Shown here piece by piece: positions 1 to 7,066 of a stretch of DNA of 8,175 nucleotides; the stretch's first letter is position 1; each line of letters starts with the position of its first letter. The stretch covers positions 1 to 8,175 of the forward strand of contig JANWZY010000126.1 of NCBI GenBank assembly GCA_025061935.1, read 5' to 3'. This DNA is from Verrucomicrobiia bacterium (lineage in GTDB: Bacteria > Verrucomicrobiota > Verrucomicrobiia > Limisphaerales > DTLC01). The notes below the pieces were generated by a model that was not told where the DNA came from, did not search any database, and was given only the letters and a program-made list of their open reading frames with translations. Made by a program: the position numbers and the translations under genes.

Positions 1-2
1 GC

Positions 3-146
3 AGTTGGACCGGCGCGATCGTGTTCCGAGTGCGCGAGGACATAGCTGGCCGCACCGATTTCGGTGTCGCGCTCACGCTGTCGCTCAAGGCTAGTCCGCG
101 GTTCGGACTCGGCACCGACACCATCAGTCCGCTGTCGTGGCTATAG
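3..146 (+). CDS. C-terminal end of an outer-membrane beta-barrel-like protein, possibly LptD (5' end outside window)
   Basis: An open frame enters from the left edge and stops at TAG 144-146, leaving 47 residues and no start codon. Seen directly: short runs of alternating polar and hydrophobic residues (GAIVFRVRED, then DFGVALTLSLKA), as in the last two strands of a beta-barrel, followed by a short tail, SPRFGLGTDTISPLSWL. From memory, endings of the type 'TFSLKAFPRF' occur in LptD/OstA-like proteins of Verrucomicrobiota; LptD inserts LPS into the outer leaflet of the outer membrane. That would fit the lpxB gene about 5.7 kb downstream, but the fragment is too short to fix the family and another outer-membrane protein is possible. 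The gene converges on panC, with an inverted repeat between the two stops. I am fairly sure it is a real gene end and much less sure of the LptD name. Confidence 0.5.
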   Translation, partial: SWTGAIVFRVREDIAGRTDFGVALTLSLKASPRFGLGTDTISPLSWL

Positions 147-167
147 CGGACTCACAGTTGGAAGAAA

Positions 168-234
168 CAGGTTTTACACGCGCGGCTTTTGCTGCACGCT
201 GTGCAGGCTCGCAAACCTCAAAGCCGCGCGTTGT
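168..234. terminator. Nested inverted repeat between convergent genes, possible bidirectional terminator
   Basis: A 12-base arm (acgcgcggcttt, 178-189) is exactly complementary to 220-231 (aaagccgcgcgt). Inside it a perfect 6-bp hairpin, ctgcac-gct-gtgcag, spans 192-206. A competing 6-bp pairing, aggttt (169-174) with aaacct (213-218), would also bring the region together. The structure lies between the TAG ending the upstream gene (144-146) and the panC stop (218-220 on the minus strand), where a shared terminator for convergent genes is expected. No clear run of Ts follows the stem on either strand, so it is not a textbook intrinsic terminator; it could instead shield mRNA 3' ends or be an extragenic palindrome. 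Confidence 0.45.
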
Positions 235-1081
235 CAATGAGCCGTGTCCTGCCGATGAACACGGCCAGGGCAATGTGCGTTCCGCGCGTTACCGTCTCGA
301 CGGGCTGGAGCGTGGTCGAATCGAAAAACTCGATGTAGTCCAGCTTCGCCAAAGGTTCGGCCCGGATGAACTGTTCCAAATCCCGTTTGAGTTTCACGGC
401 GCTGACCGGGCGCGCACGGACGGCGGCTCGTGCACGTTGGATCGCGCGGAACAGGACTGTGGCGGCAGCGCGCTCGGCCGGACCCAGATATGTATTCCGC
501 GAGCTCATGGCCAAGCCGTCCGGTTCACGCACCGTGGGCGCCACAATGATCCGCACCGGAAAATTTAGGTCCGCGACCATCCGCCGAATGACCTGAGCCT
601 GCTGCCAGTCTTTGGCCCCGAACACAGCGAAATCCGGCTGGACTATGTTGAACAGCTTGGCCACCACAGTTGTCACGCCGCGGAAATGGCCCGGACGCGA
701 CGCGCCCTCCATTCGCTGTGAGAGCTGCTCCTCGACAACAAACGTGCTGAACCGGCCTTCCTTCAGCCCGGGATACATGTGCCTGTCGGTCGGGGCAAAC
801 ACTACGTCCACGCCTTCGGCGCGGCACATGCGCAAGTCGCGATTCAAGTCGCGCGGGTACCGGGCGAAGTCTTCATTCGGGCCGAACTGGGTCGGGTTAA
901 CGTAAATGCTGACGACCACCTTACCCTTGCGCGGGCGCACCAGGCGCGTTGCGCGCCGGATCAAGCTCAGGTGGCCTTCATGCAGGTATCCCATTGTGGG
1001 GACGAACCCGACGTAGATTCCGCGCCTGCGCCAGCTCAGCGCGAGCTGTTGCATTGCGGCGACCGACCGAATCACTCGCAT
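218..1081 (-). CDS. panC: Pantothenate synthetase (pantoate--beta-alanine ligase)
   Basis: This cytoplasmic enzyme joins D-pantoate and beta-alanine using ATP, through a pantoyl-adenylate intermediate, in the last step of vitamin B5 synthesis before coenzyme A. The 287 residues are a normal full length. Family signatures run in order: PTMG at 28-31, the nucleotidyltransferase HIGH-type motif HEGH at 34-37, VNPTQF at 61-66, RPGHFRGV at 129-136, FGAKDWQQ at 154-161 and REPDGLAMSSRN at 185-196, where MSSRN is the KMSKS-like ATP loop. The usual ending RLIDN is at 280-284. W159 stands where many homologues have tyrosine. The start MRVIRSVAAM sets the beta-strand GIYVGFVPTMG at the expected distance. 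No Shine-Dalgarno sequence is visible upstream. It is divergent from the topoisomerase gene across 173 bp; no panB or panD is in the window, so the pathway genes are dispersed. Confidence 0.97.
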   Translation of the reverse strand: MRVIRSVAAMQQLALSWRRRGIYVGFVPTMGYLHEGHLSLIRRATRLVRPRKGKVVVSIYVNPTQFGPNEDFARYPRDLNRDLRMCRAEGVDVVFAPTDRHMYPGLKEGRFSTFVVEEQLSQRMEGASRPGHFRGVTTVVAKLFNIVQPDFAVFGAKDWQQAQVIRRMVADLNFPVRIIVAPTVREPDGLAMSSRNTYLGPAERAAATVLFRAIQRARAAVRARPVSAVKLKRDLEQFIRAEPLAKLDYIEFFDSTTLQPVETVTRGTHIALAVFIGRTRLIDNARL

Positions 1082-1254
1082 GGCTCAAAAGTTGGCGCGC
1101 CGGTGCAGAAGTATCAACAGCAATGTGCAATCTGGCACATGCGGCTTGCCCGACGTTTAATTTTGACTATCCCGACTTTTGTAGCCATGTTCGCCACGAC
1201 TTTCGCCATTGTTTGATTCAGTGCCTGTAAACGAGCAAAGACGAAACGCCACAC

Positions 1255-4152
1255 ATGGGCAAGGCGTTAATCATAACGGAGAAGCCGTCGGTTGCAGCCG
1301 ACATAGCCAAGGCGCTCGGCGGGTTCAAAAAGCACAAGGAATACTACGAGAGCGATCGGTACCTGCTTTCGTGGGCCGTAGGGCACTTGTTCGAGCTGGC
1401 CGTGCCAGCGTCAATGAAAGCGCAGGACAAGTGGGCGTTAGACAAGCTGCCGATCATGCCGCACGAGTTCGATTTGGAACCTGTGGACGGAGTGCGTAAC
1501 CGGGTCAAGGTTCTGTGCAAATTGCTCAACGACGATTCAGTGACCGAAGTGATTAACGCTTGCGACGCCGGGCGCGAAGGCGAGCTGATCTTCCGCTATA
1601 TAATCCAGTACGCAGGCAGCACCAAGCCGATCAAAAGGCTCTGGCTCCAATCAATGACCCCGGAGGCGATCAGGGAGGGGTTCGAGCACCTGCGCAGCGA
1701 CGCTGAAATGCAACCGCTGGCGGAAGCAGCACGCTGCAGGAACGAGGCAGACTGGTTGGTCGGCATCAACGCCACGCGCGCATTCACGTTGCGCCTGCGC
1801 GGCGGCCGCGGCAGCACCGTCACATCACTCGGGCGTGTCCAAACGCCCACGCTCGCCATCATAGTCGAGCGCGAGCATAAGATTCAACAATTCAAGCCGC
1901 GCGAGTTCTACGAGCTTGTTGCAACGTTTAAGACCGAGACTGGTGAATACGCAGGCCGCTGGTTCGATGAAGGCTTCAAAAAGGATGAGACTGAACTGGA
2001 GCGCGTTCGCCGTCTGGCTGCACGGCTAGGGCTTGACCTCCCAAATGCAGCGGCGCAACTCGATCCAGCAAACGGGTCGTTGTGGGACGAGCACCGTCAA
2101 GCCCCCCGCCTATGGCATCGTGAGCTGGCCGAAGCAGTCCAACGCCGATGCGAAGCCAAGCCCGGGGTTGTAGAGCTTGAAGAGACGAAGCCTTCATCGC
2201 AACTGCCCCCACAACTTTACGACCTGACAAGCTTGCAACGCGATGCGAACGCGCGTCTCGGGTTCTCCGCGCACCGCACACTCCAAATTGCCCAGGCACT
2301 GTACGAGAAACACAAGGCGATCACGTACCCGCGAACAGACTCGCGGTGCCTGCCAGAGGACTACATCGGCACCGTGCGCAACACGCTGGCCAAGTTGTGC
2401 GACACTCCGCTCGGACAGTTCGCGCGTAAGGCGCTCGACAACGGCTGGGTCAGGCCGAACAAGCGCGTCTTCAACGACGCAAAGGTTGGCGACCACTTCG
2501 CAATCATTCCCACGGGGAAAGTGCCGGCTGCGCTCGGCCGCGACGAACAGGCGTTGTTCGACATGATAACCAAGCGGTTCGTTGCGGTCTTTTTCCCCGC
2601 CGCGCAGTACATGACGACCACCCGGATCACGCGCGTCGAAGGTGAACCGTTTAAGACCGAGGGCAAAATTTTGGTCGAACTCGGCTGGCTCGAAGTGTAC
2701 GGACGCGAATTGATGGACAAGCCGGAGGAGAATCTTGTGCCGGTCGCGCAAGGGGCGCGCGTGCTCACAGCGCGGGTGGAAATACAAACTGACCAAACCA
2801 AGCCGCCGCCGCGCTATACCGAGGCCACGATACTCAGCGCAATGGAAAGCGCGGGCAAACTGGTCGAAGACGAAGAGCTCCGCGAGGCAATGAAAGAAAA
2901 AGGCCTCGGCACACCTGCCACGCGCGCCGCAATTATCGAGACGTTGATCGAGGCGCGGTACCTCACGCGCCACGGCAAAGAGCTGCACCCGACGCCCAAA
3001 GCGCTCCAGACAATAGCACTTCTGAAACGGGCCGTGCCGGAGCTGACCAGCCCGGAAATGACCGGTGAGTGGGAGTACAAGCTACGCAAGATCGAACAGA
3101 ACAAGCTCACACGCGCAGAGTTCATGCAATCCATCCGCGCGCTGACCGAGCAGATTGTCAACAAGGCAAAATCGTTTAAGCCGGACGAGCACCTCGACGA
3201 GACCGCGCCGTTCGGCAAATGCCCCAAGTGCGGCCAGCCGATTCTGGAGCGGTTCCGCAGCTTCAGTTGCACAAACAATGCCTGCGACTTTGCCGTCTGG
3301 AAAACGATCGCAGGCAGGATGCTCACGCGCGCCGAGTTCGAAACATTGCTGAGTAAAGGCCGGGTCGGCCCGCTGTCAGGCTTCCGCAGCCGCAACGGGA
3401 AACGGTTCGAAGCCGAGCTTCGGTTCAACGACCAGTTCAAGCTCGAGTTTGTTTTCCCGGACAATGCGACGCCCGCAAGCACCACGCTGACAAGTGCCGA
3501 GTTCGCAAACACCGAGCCTGTCGGGAATTGCCCCAAGTGCGGCGCGCGCGTGTTCGAGGGCGCAACCAGGTACACATGCGAAAATGCGGCCGGCAAGAAC
3601 CGTACGTGCAAGTTCAGCGCGGGCAAAGTTATCTTGCGCCAGCCGATTGACCGCACGCAGATGAGCAAGTTGCTTCAGACCGGCCGCACAGACCCGTTGC
3701 CCAGGTTCATTTCCAAGAGCGGGCGACCATTCACGGCCTGCCTTGTGCTTGGCAACGATGGCGAGATCGGGTTCGAGTTCGCCAACGGCACCGGCCCAGG
3801 ACGCGCACCCGCAAAAAGTGCGGCACCGCGCAGGGCTAGCGAACCCCCAGATTTCACATCCCAAACGCCGCTCGGCAAATGCCCGAAATGCGGCGGCGGC
3901 ATATTCCAAACCGACACTGCGTATGTGTGCGAGAAGTCGCAGACCAAGCCGCGCCGGTGCAACTTCAGCATAAGCAAGCAAATTTTGCAACGGCCGCTCG
4001 AACCCGACCAGGTCGCCAAACTGCTCGCAGTTGGCAAGACCGATTTGCTGGACAACTTCATATCGCGCGCAGGCAAGCCTTTTTCAGCCCGACTCCTCTT
4101 AGACAACTCGGGCAAGCTAAGCTTCGAATTCGGCACGGAGAAGGTCACGTAA
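1255..4152 (+). CDS. topB: Type IA DNA topoisomerase (topoisomerase III family) with three C-terminal zinc modules
   Basis: The enzyme cuts one DNA strand through a 5'-phosphotyrosine bond, passes another strand and reseals; topoisomerase III members mainly decatenate DNA and resolve recombination or replication intermediates. The 965 residues open with a Toprim domain: IITEKPSVAADIAKALG at 6-22 and NACDAGREGELIFR at 101-114, where G105 replaces the second aspartate of the usual DxD. SLGRVQTPTL (191-200) is a family signature. The catalytic tyrosine should be Y358 in ITYPRTDSR (356-364). GLGTPATRAAIIETL lies at 550-564. The tail has three modules of about 110 residues, each beginning with a four-cysteine zinc ribbon: C656/C659/C672/C677, C759/C762/C775/C785 and C876/C879/C892/C902. 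Modules two and three then share a pattern of LL, TG or VGKTD, F-I-S-x-x-G and FEF. The start MGKALIITEKPS is canonical, with no Shine-Dalgarno sequence. It appears monocistronic, with a long gene-poor gap after it. Confidence 0.96.
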   Translation: MGKALIITEKPSVAADIAKALGGFKKHKEYYESDRYLLSWAVGHLFELAVPASMKAQDKWALDKLPIMPHEFDLEPVDGVRNRVKVLCKLLNDDSVTEVINACDAGREGELIFRYIIQYAGSTKPIKRLWLQSMTPEAIREGFEHLRSDAEMQPLAEAARCRNEADWLVGINATRAFTLRLRGGRGSTVTSLGRVQTPTLAIIVEREHKIQQFKPREFYELVATFKTETGEYAGRWFDEGFKKDETELERVRRLAARLGLDLPNAAAQLDPANGSLWDEHRQAPRLWHRELAEAVQRRCEAKPGVVELEETKPSSQLPPQLYDLTSLQRDANARLGFSAHRTLQIAQALYEKHKAITYPRTDSRCLPEDYIGTVRNTLAKLCDTPLGQFARKALDNGWVRPNKRVFNDAKVGDHFAIIPTGKVPAALGRDEQALFDMITKRFVAVFFPAAQYMTTTRITRVEGEPFKTEGKILVELGWLEVYGRELMDKPEENLVPVAQGARVLTARVEIQTDQTKPPPRYTEATILSAMESAGKLVEDEELREAMKEKGLGTPATRAAIIETLIEARYLTRHGKELHPTPKALQTIALLKRAVPELTSPEMTGEWEYKLRKIEQNKLTRAEFMQSIRALTEQIVNKAKSFKPDEHLDETAPFGKCPKCGQPILERFRSFSCTNNACDFAVWKTIAGRMLTRAEFETLLSKGRVGPLSGFRSRNGKRFEAELRFNDQFKLEFVFPDNATPASTTLTSAEFANTEPVGNCPKCGARVFEGATRYTCENAAGKNRTCKFSAGKVILRQPIDRTQMSKLLQTGRTDPLPRFISKSGRPFTACLVLGNDGEIGFEFANGTGPGRAPAKSAAPRRASEPPDFTSQTPLGKCPKCGGGIFQTDTAYVCEKSQTKPRRCNFSISKQILQRPLEPDQVAKLLAVGKTDLLDNFISRAGKPFSARLLLDNSGKLSFEFGTEKVT

Positions 4153-4340
4153 CCGCTGCGTGGCACACCGTGATACATGGGCCGCTGGAGACGCATCCCC
4201 ACCGTCCATAAGCCGGAATCAGCACCTATGCCAGCCGTTAATCTCGATGTGCACCACATTTGAGGGCTGAATTCGCTTGTAGCTGAAGTTTCAGCGGATG
4301 CGCGCTAAAACTACGCAGCCGCCACGTACTGGCTAGTTAA

Positions 4341-4562
4341 GCCTGGCTTCGTCATGCGTCACACTATCGGCGTAAACCTGAGCTATCTGAGCTATTTACC
4401 TGGCAACAACCTCACTCCAGAACGGCCGGTGACACCGACCATGCCGCGCTCGAGCAAAGCATGCTCACTGAACTGCAGATGTTCATCCAGTACTTCAATC
4501 GCGGCCTGAAAGAAAACAGGCTGGGGCCGCCCCCGGACACAAACCAACTTGGAGGCACATAA
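4341..4562 (+). pseudogene. Possible gene remnant or unannotated small ORF, unrecognised
   Basis: The frame is open from just after a TAA (4338-4340) to TAA at 4560-4562. The only in-frame ATG is at 4461, giving 33 residues that begin MLTELQMFIQYFNRGLKE and end in GPPPDTNQLGGT. The stretch from about 4431 has the composition of an amphipathic helix followed by a proline-rich tail, and roughly 70 percent of its codons end in G or C, like a real gene. The part before it (AWLRHASHYRRKPELSELF) looks less protein-like. A second frame starting at ATG 4354 (MRHTIGVNLSYLSYLPGNN) overlaps it and runs into a different reading, which would fit a frameshifted remnant. No Shine-Dalgarno sequence precedes 4461 and I do not recognise a family. 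Chance openness is a serious alternative. Confidence 0.2.
4378..4395. repeat. Perfect 9-bp tandem duplication
   Basis: The nonamer ctgagctat occurs twice without interruption (4378-4386 and 4387-4395). Because nine is a multiple of three it would read as a repeated Leu-Ser-Tyr in the frame starting at ATG 4354. It is probably a simple slippage duplication in non-essential DNA; no third copy is seen in the window. Confidence 0.7.
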
Positions 4563-4741
4563 GGCCTCACACTTGCGGATGCATCGCACGACAAATCGCA
4601 TGCACCGCTGCAGTGTGTCCCGGTCGTCGCGCACGGAGCGGGACGCTCTGCGAGGCACGAATTTACAGCACACTCAGCGCCCGCGCGACGGCTGCACTAT
4701 CTGACCGCCGACGATTGCGGGAAAATTAGTCGAGTTTCGGC

Positions 4742-4770
4742 TTTAGCCAGGCCGCGCCGCAGGTTATAAA
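4742..4770 (+). promoter_or_regulatory. Probable promoter with TATAAA -10 box, likely giving a leaderless transcript
   Basis: TATAAA lies at 4765-4770, close to the TATAAT consensus and conspicuous in GC-rich surroundings (cgccgcaggttataaaaccgcc). A start point about seven bases after the box falls on or beside the A of the ATG at 4777, so the mRNA would begin at its start codon. A weak -35 candidate, tttagc (4742-4747), sits 17 bases upstream and matches only three of six bases. The absence of any Shine-Dalgarno sequence in the six bases between box and ATG agrees with leaderless translation. It would drive the oxidoreductase, lpxB and the small membrane protein gene together. Confidence 0.45.
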
Positions 4771-4776
4771 ACCGCC

Positions 4777-5796
4777 ATGCGTTCGCGCCTCAGAGTGGCT
4801 GTGGTCGGCACCGGCTCACTCGGCAAAGAGCATGCGCGGCTGTATCACGCGCTCGCCGCAAACGGGCAGATCGAATTCGCAGGCGTGTACGACATACGCC
4901 GCGAAGTGGCGCAGTCGGTGGCAGCCAGGTTCGGAGTCAGAGCCTTCGACTCGCTCGATGCCGCGGCTGCGGCCGCCGACGCGTTCAGCATCGTGACGCC
5001 CACCTCGACGCACTTCGAAATCGCGAAAATGTTGCTCGCGCAGGGGAAACATGTGCTGGTAGAAAAGCCGATGACTGACAACACGGCTCAAGCAAGTGAG
5101 CTTGTCGAATTAGCGCGCCGCAACAATTGCATACTGCAGGTCGGGCATGTCGAGCGGTTCAACCCGGTGTTCAAATATCTCGAAACCGTGGCCGCCGAGC
5201 CGCGGTTCATCGAGGCGCACAGGCTCTCACCCTATCCGGCGCGTTCGACAGACATCGGTGTAGTGCTTGACCTGATGATTCATGACCTGGATGTAGTAAT
5301 GGCATTTGTGAAGGCACCCGTGGCAAGCGTCGAGGCAGTCGGGGTGGCCGTATTGAGCCAGAGCGAGGACATAGCGAATGCGCGCCTGCGTTTCGCCAAC
5401 GGCTGCGTCGCGAACCTGACCGCCAGCAGGGTCAGCCCTGAGCGCATGCGCAAAATCCGCGTGTTCAGCGCCAGGCCTGTACCCAGCTACATCTCGCTCG
5501 ACTACAGGGCGCAGGAAGGGTTCATTTACAGGCTTGCGCGCGAGGGCGAGCAGGAAAGCTCGGTGCTCAAAAAACTTTTCGCCGGCAAGCACTCGACGAT
5601 CGTGAGCTCATTCGCCGGCAGGTGCATTGTGCGCGAGCCGGTGCCAATCCAGAAGGACGAGCCACTGAAGCTTGAGCTGGAGCATTTCGTCCAGTGCGTG
5701 CTCGAGCGCCAAACGCCAGCCGTCAGCGGCGAATCCGCCAAACGCGCACTCGAACTAGCTATCGAAATCACGCGCCAAATACGCAACTCCGCGTAG
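4777..5796 (+). CDS. Gfo/Idh/MocA-family NAD(P)-dependent sugar dehydrogenase, possibly GnnA-like
   Basis: The 339 residues match the two-domain family. An N-terminal Rossmann fold has the dinucleotide loop VVGTGSLGKEHA (9-20), then SIVTPTSTHFEIA and the family's EKP motif with K97. QVGHVERFNPVF (121-132) leads into the C-terminal alpha/beta domain, where LDLMIHDLD (164-172) supplies the likely catalytic D165 and H169. The family oxidises or reduces sugars and nucleotide sugars in the cytoplasm. The 'GH(V/I)ERFNP' type is often found beside lpxB. In Acidithiobacillus, GnnA of this family oxidises the 3-hydroxyl of UDP-GlcNAc and GnnB then aminates it, giving lipid A with amide-linked chains at position 3. 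Applying that role here is inference from context, since no gnnB is in the window. It is first in a three-gene run, 46 bp before lpxB. ATG 4777 places the Rossmann strand correctly at the N-terminus. Confidence 0.95.
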   Translation: MRSRLRVAVVGTGSLGKEHARLYHALAANGQIEFAGVYDIRREVAQSVAARFGVRAFDSLDAAAAAADAFSIVTPTSTHFEIAKMLLAQGKHVLVEKPMTDNTAQASELVELARRNNCILQVGHVERFNPVFKYLETVAAEPRFIEAHRLSPYPARSTDIGVVLDLMIHDLDVVMAFVKAPVASVEAVGVAVLSQSEDIANARLRFANGCVANLTASRVSPERMRKIRVFSARPVPSYISLDYRAQEGFIYRLAREGEQESSVLKKLFAGKHSTIVSSFAGRCIVREPVPIQKDEPLKLELEHFVQCVLERQTPAVSGESAKRALELAIEITRQIRNSA

Positions 5797-5842
5797 TCCA
5801 AAACGCGGGCTTTGCAGGCAGGAGTCGAGTTGTGACAGAACT

Positions 5843-7066
5843 ATGAGACCGCTCACGTTCATGATTGTTGCAGGCGAGGCCAGTGGCGATCTACTGGCTG
5901 CCGAGCTTGTGCCAGCATTGCGGTCGAAAGTGATCCAGCTCGCGCAGCAACCCACCTCGGATGTACAACCGCGCCGTACGCCGCTCGAGCCACTTTTCTT
6001 TGGCGCGGGCGGCCCGCGCATGGCCGCGGCCGGCGTCGAGCTAGCAGCGCACCTGACGCAGCATGCAGTGGTTGGCCTCGCCGAACCGCTCCGGCGCCTA
6101 AGGTTGTTCGGCAAACTGCTTGGGCAGCTCGTCAGGCTCGCCGTCCAGCGCAAGCCCGATGCCATAGTGTGCGTGGACTTTTTCGGGTTCAACCACAGGC
6201 TCGCGCGCGCCATCAGGCGGTACGTGCGCAATCGGCTAAGTTGGTTCCAGCCATGGAACCCGGTGATTATCCAGTACGTCTCACCCCAGGTGTGGGCGTC
6301 GCGCCCAGGCAGGGTACGCCGGCTCGCCGCCGACTACGACTTGGTACTGAGCATATTGCCGTTCGAGAAAGCGTGGTATGCGGCACACGCGCCCGAGGTC
6401 AAAATCGAGTTTGTTGGGCACCCGGTACTCGACAGGCTCGCGCAGGCCGGCATGCTCGCATGGCCGGCCGCGGAACCGCGCACTGAGACCGACGAGCCGC
6501 CACAGGTTGTGCTTTTACCAGGCAGCAGAATAGATGAATTGCGCCGGCACGTGCCGGTAATGCTCGGAGCATTCGAGCTGATCAGGTCTCATCTGCGCGG
6601 ATGCGCAGCTAAAATGGTGCTGCCCGACGAAACACTCGCAGCTCAGGCGCGGTCGCTCGGCGTGCCTGAACATGTTGAGCTTGTTCATGATGGGCTGTAC
6701 CAGGCGCTGAGCCGCGCAACGATCGCGATTGCGAAGTCGGGCACCGTCACGCTCGAATGCGCCGTGCTGGGTGTCCCGACCGTGGTTATCTACAAAACCT
6801 CGTGGCCGACCTACTTGGTGGCCAAGCAATTTGTGAAGGTGAAACACTTGGCTATGCCGAACCTGTTGGCAGGTGAAGAACTGATGCCCGAGCTCATTCA
6901 GGCAGCAGCCACGCCTGCGAACGTCGCCCGCGCCGCACTCGAACTGCTGAACGACCCGGCGCGATTGCGCGCATTGCGCAAAAAACTATCGCAGTTGACC
7001 GCGCAACTCGGCGGGCCGGGCGTCGCCGACCGCGCAGCCACAGCAATAACAGACCTTCTCAAATGA
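5843..7066 (+). CDS. lpxB: Lipid-A-disaccharide synthase
   Basis: This GT19 glycosyltransferase joins UDP-2,3-diacylglucosamine to lipid X, releasing UDP and forming the beta-1,6 lipid A disaccharide at the inner face of the cytoplasmic membrane. Signatures in 407 residues: VAGEASGD (9-16), FFGAGGPRM (52-60), VDFFGFN (111-117) with D112 in the position of the essential aspartate of known LpxB enzymes, YVSPQVWASRPGR (145-157), PFE (173-175), FVGHP (190-194), LLPGSRIDELRR (224-235), AKSGTVTLE (297-305) and MPNLLAGEELMPE (338-350). It is somewhat longer than the common length of about 380; the extra residues seem to be near 28-50 and 126-138. MRPLTFMIVAGEASGD is the expected start. A GGAG at 5821-5824 is too far upstream to serve it, so no proper Shine-Dalgarno sequence is seen. 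It is probably co-transcribed with the oxidoreductase, and its stop overlaps the next start as ATGA. Confidence 0.97.
   Translation: MRPLTFMIVAGEASGDLLAAELVPALRSKVIQLAQQPTSDVQPRRTPLEPLFFGAGGPRMAAAGVELAAHLTQHAVVGLAEPLRRLRLFGKLLGQLVRLAVQRKPDAIVCVDFFGFNHRLARAIRRYVRNRLSWFQPWNPVIIQYVSPQVWASRPGRVRRLAADYDLVLSILPFEKAWYAAHAPEVKIEFVGHPVLDRLAQAGMLAWPAAEPRTETDEPPQVVLLPGSRIDELRRHVPVMLGAFELIRSHLRGCAAKMVLPDETLAAQARSLGVPEHVELVHDGLYQALSRATIAIAKSGTVTLECAVLGVPTVVIYKTSWPTYLVAKQFVKVKHLAMPNLLAGEELMPELIQAAATPANVARAALELLNDPARLRALRKKLSQLTAQLGGPGVADRAATAITDLLK

Larger units (their letters stand above)
4153..4776. other. 624-bp gene-poor intergenic stretch
   Basis: No recognisable gene fills this stretch. It contains one short protein-like frame (4341-4562, listed separately), a 9-bp perfect tandem duplication at 4378-4395, and a hairpin cggagcg-gga-cgctctg at 4634-4650 (seven pairs including one G-T). 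The last 12 bases before the next gene carry a TATAAA box. No T-rich intrinsic terminator is evident after the topoisomerase stop. Overlapping minus-strand frames at 4392-4673 have arginine- and cysteine-rich products without recognisable motifs, and I do not accept them as genes. The length and the scraps of coding-like sequence are compatible with a decayed gene, but this is inference. Confidence 0.5.

Noticed and set aside
137..568. Plus-strand open frame antisense to panC
   Set aside because: The product is low-complexity Arg/Gly/Asp-rich sequence with no motif, while the opposite strand encodes a complete PanC.
1094..1101. Palindrome ggcgcgcc upstream of panC as an operator
   Set aside because: An 8-bp GC palindrome is common by chance in GC-rich DNA, and no second copy or spacing suggests regulation.
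1163..1191. TTGACT (1163-1168) as a -35 box for the topoisomerase gene
   Set aside because: At 16-18 bases downstream there is only 'catgtt' or similar, matching the -10 consensus at three positions at most, so no credible promoter can be assigned.
2194..3990. Long minus-strand open frames inside the topoisomerase gene (2194-2988, 2814-3668, 3376-3990)
   Set aside because: They lie antisense to a gene with clear catalytic and zinc motifs, and are explained by its GC-rich codon use; their products show no family features.
4392..4673. 93-residue minus-strand open frame in the gap before the oxidoreductase
   Set aside because: Its Arg/Cys/Val-rich product lacks motifs and a ribosome site, and the plus strand over the same bases looks more protein-like.
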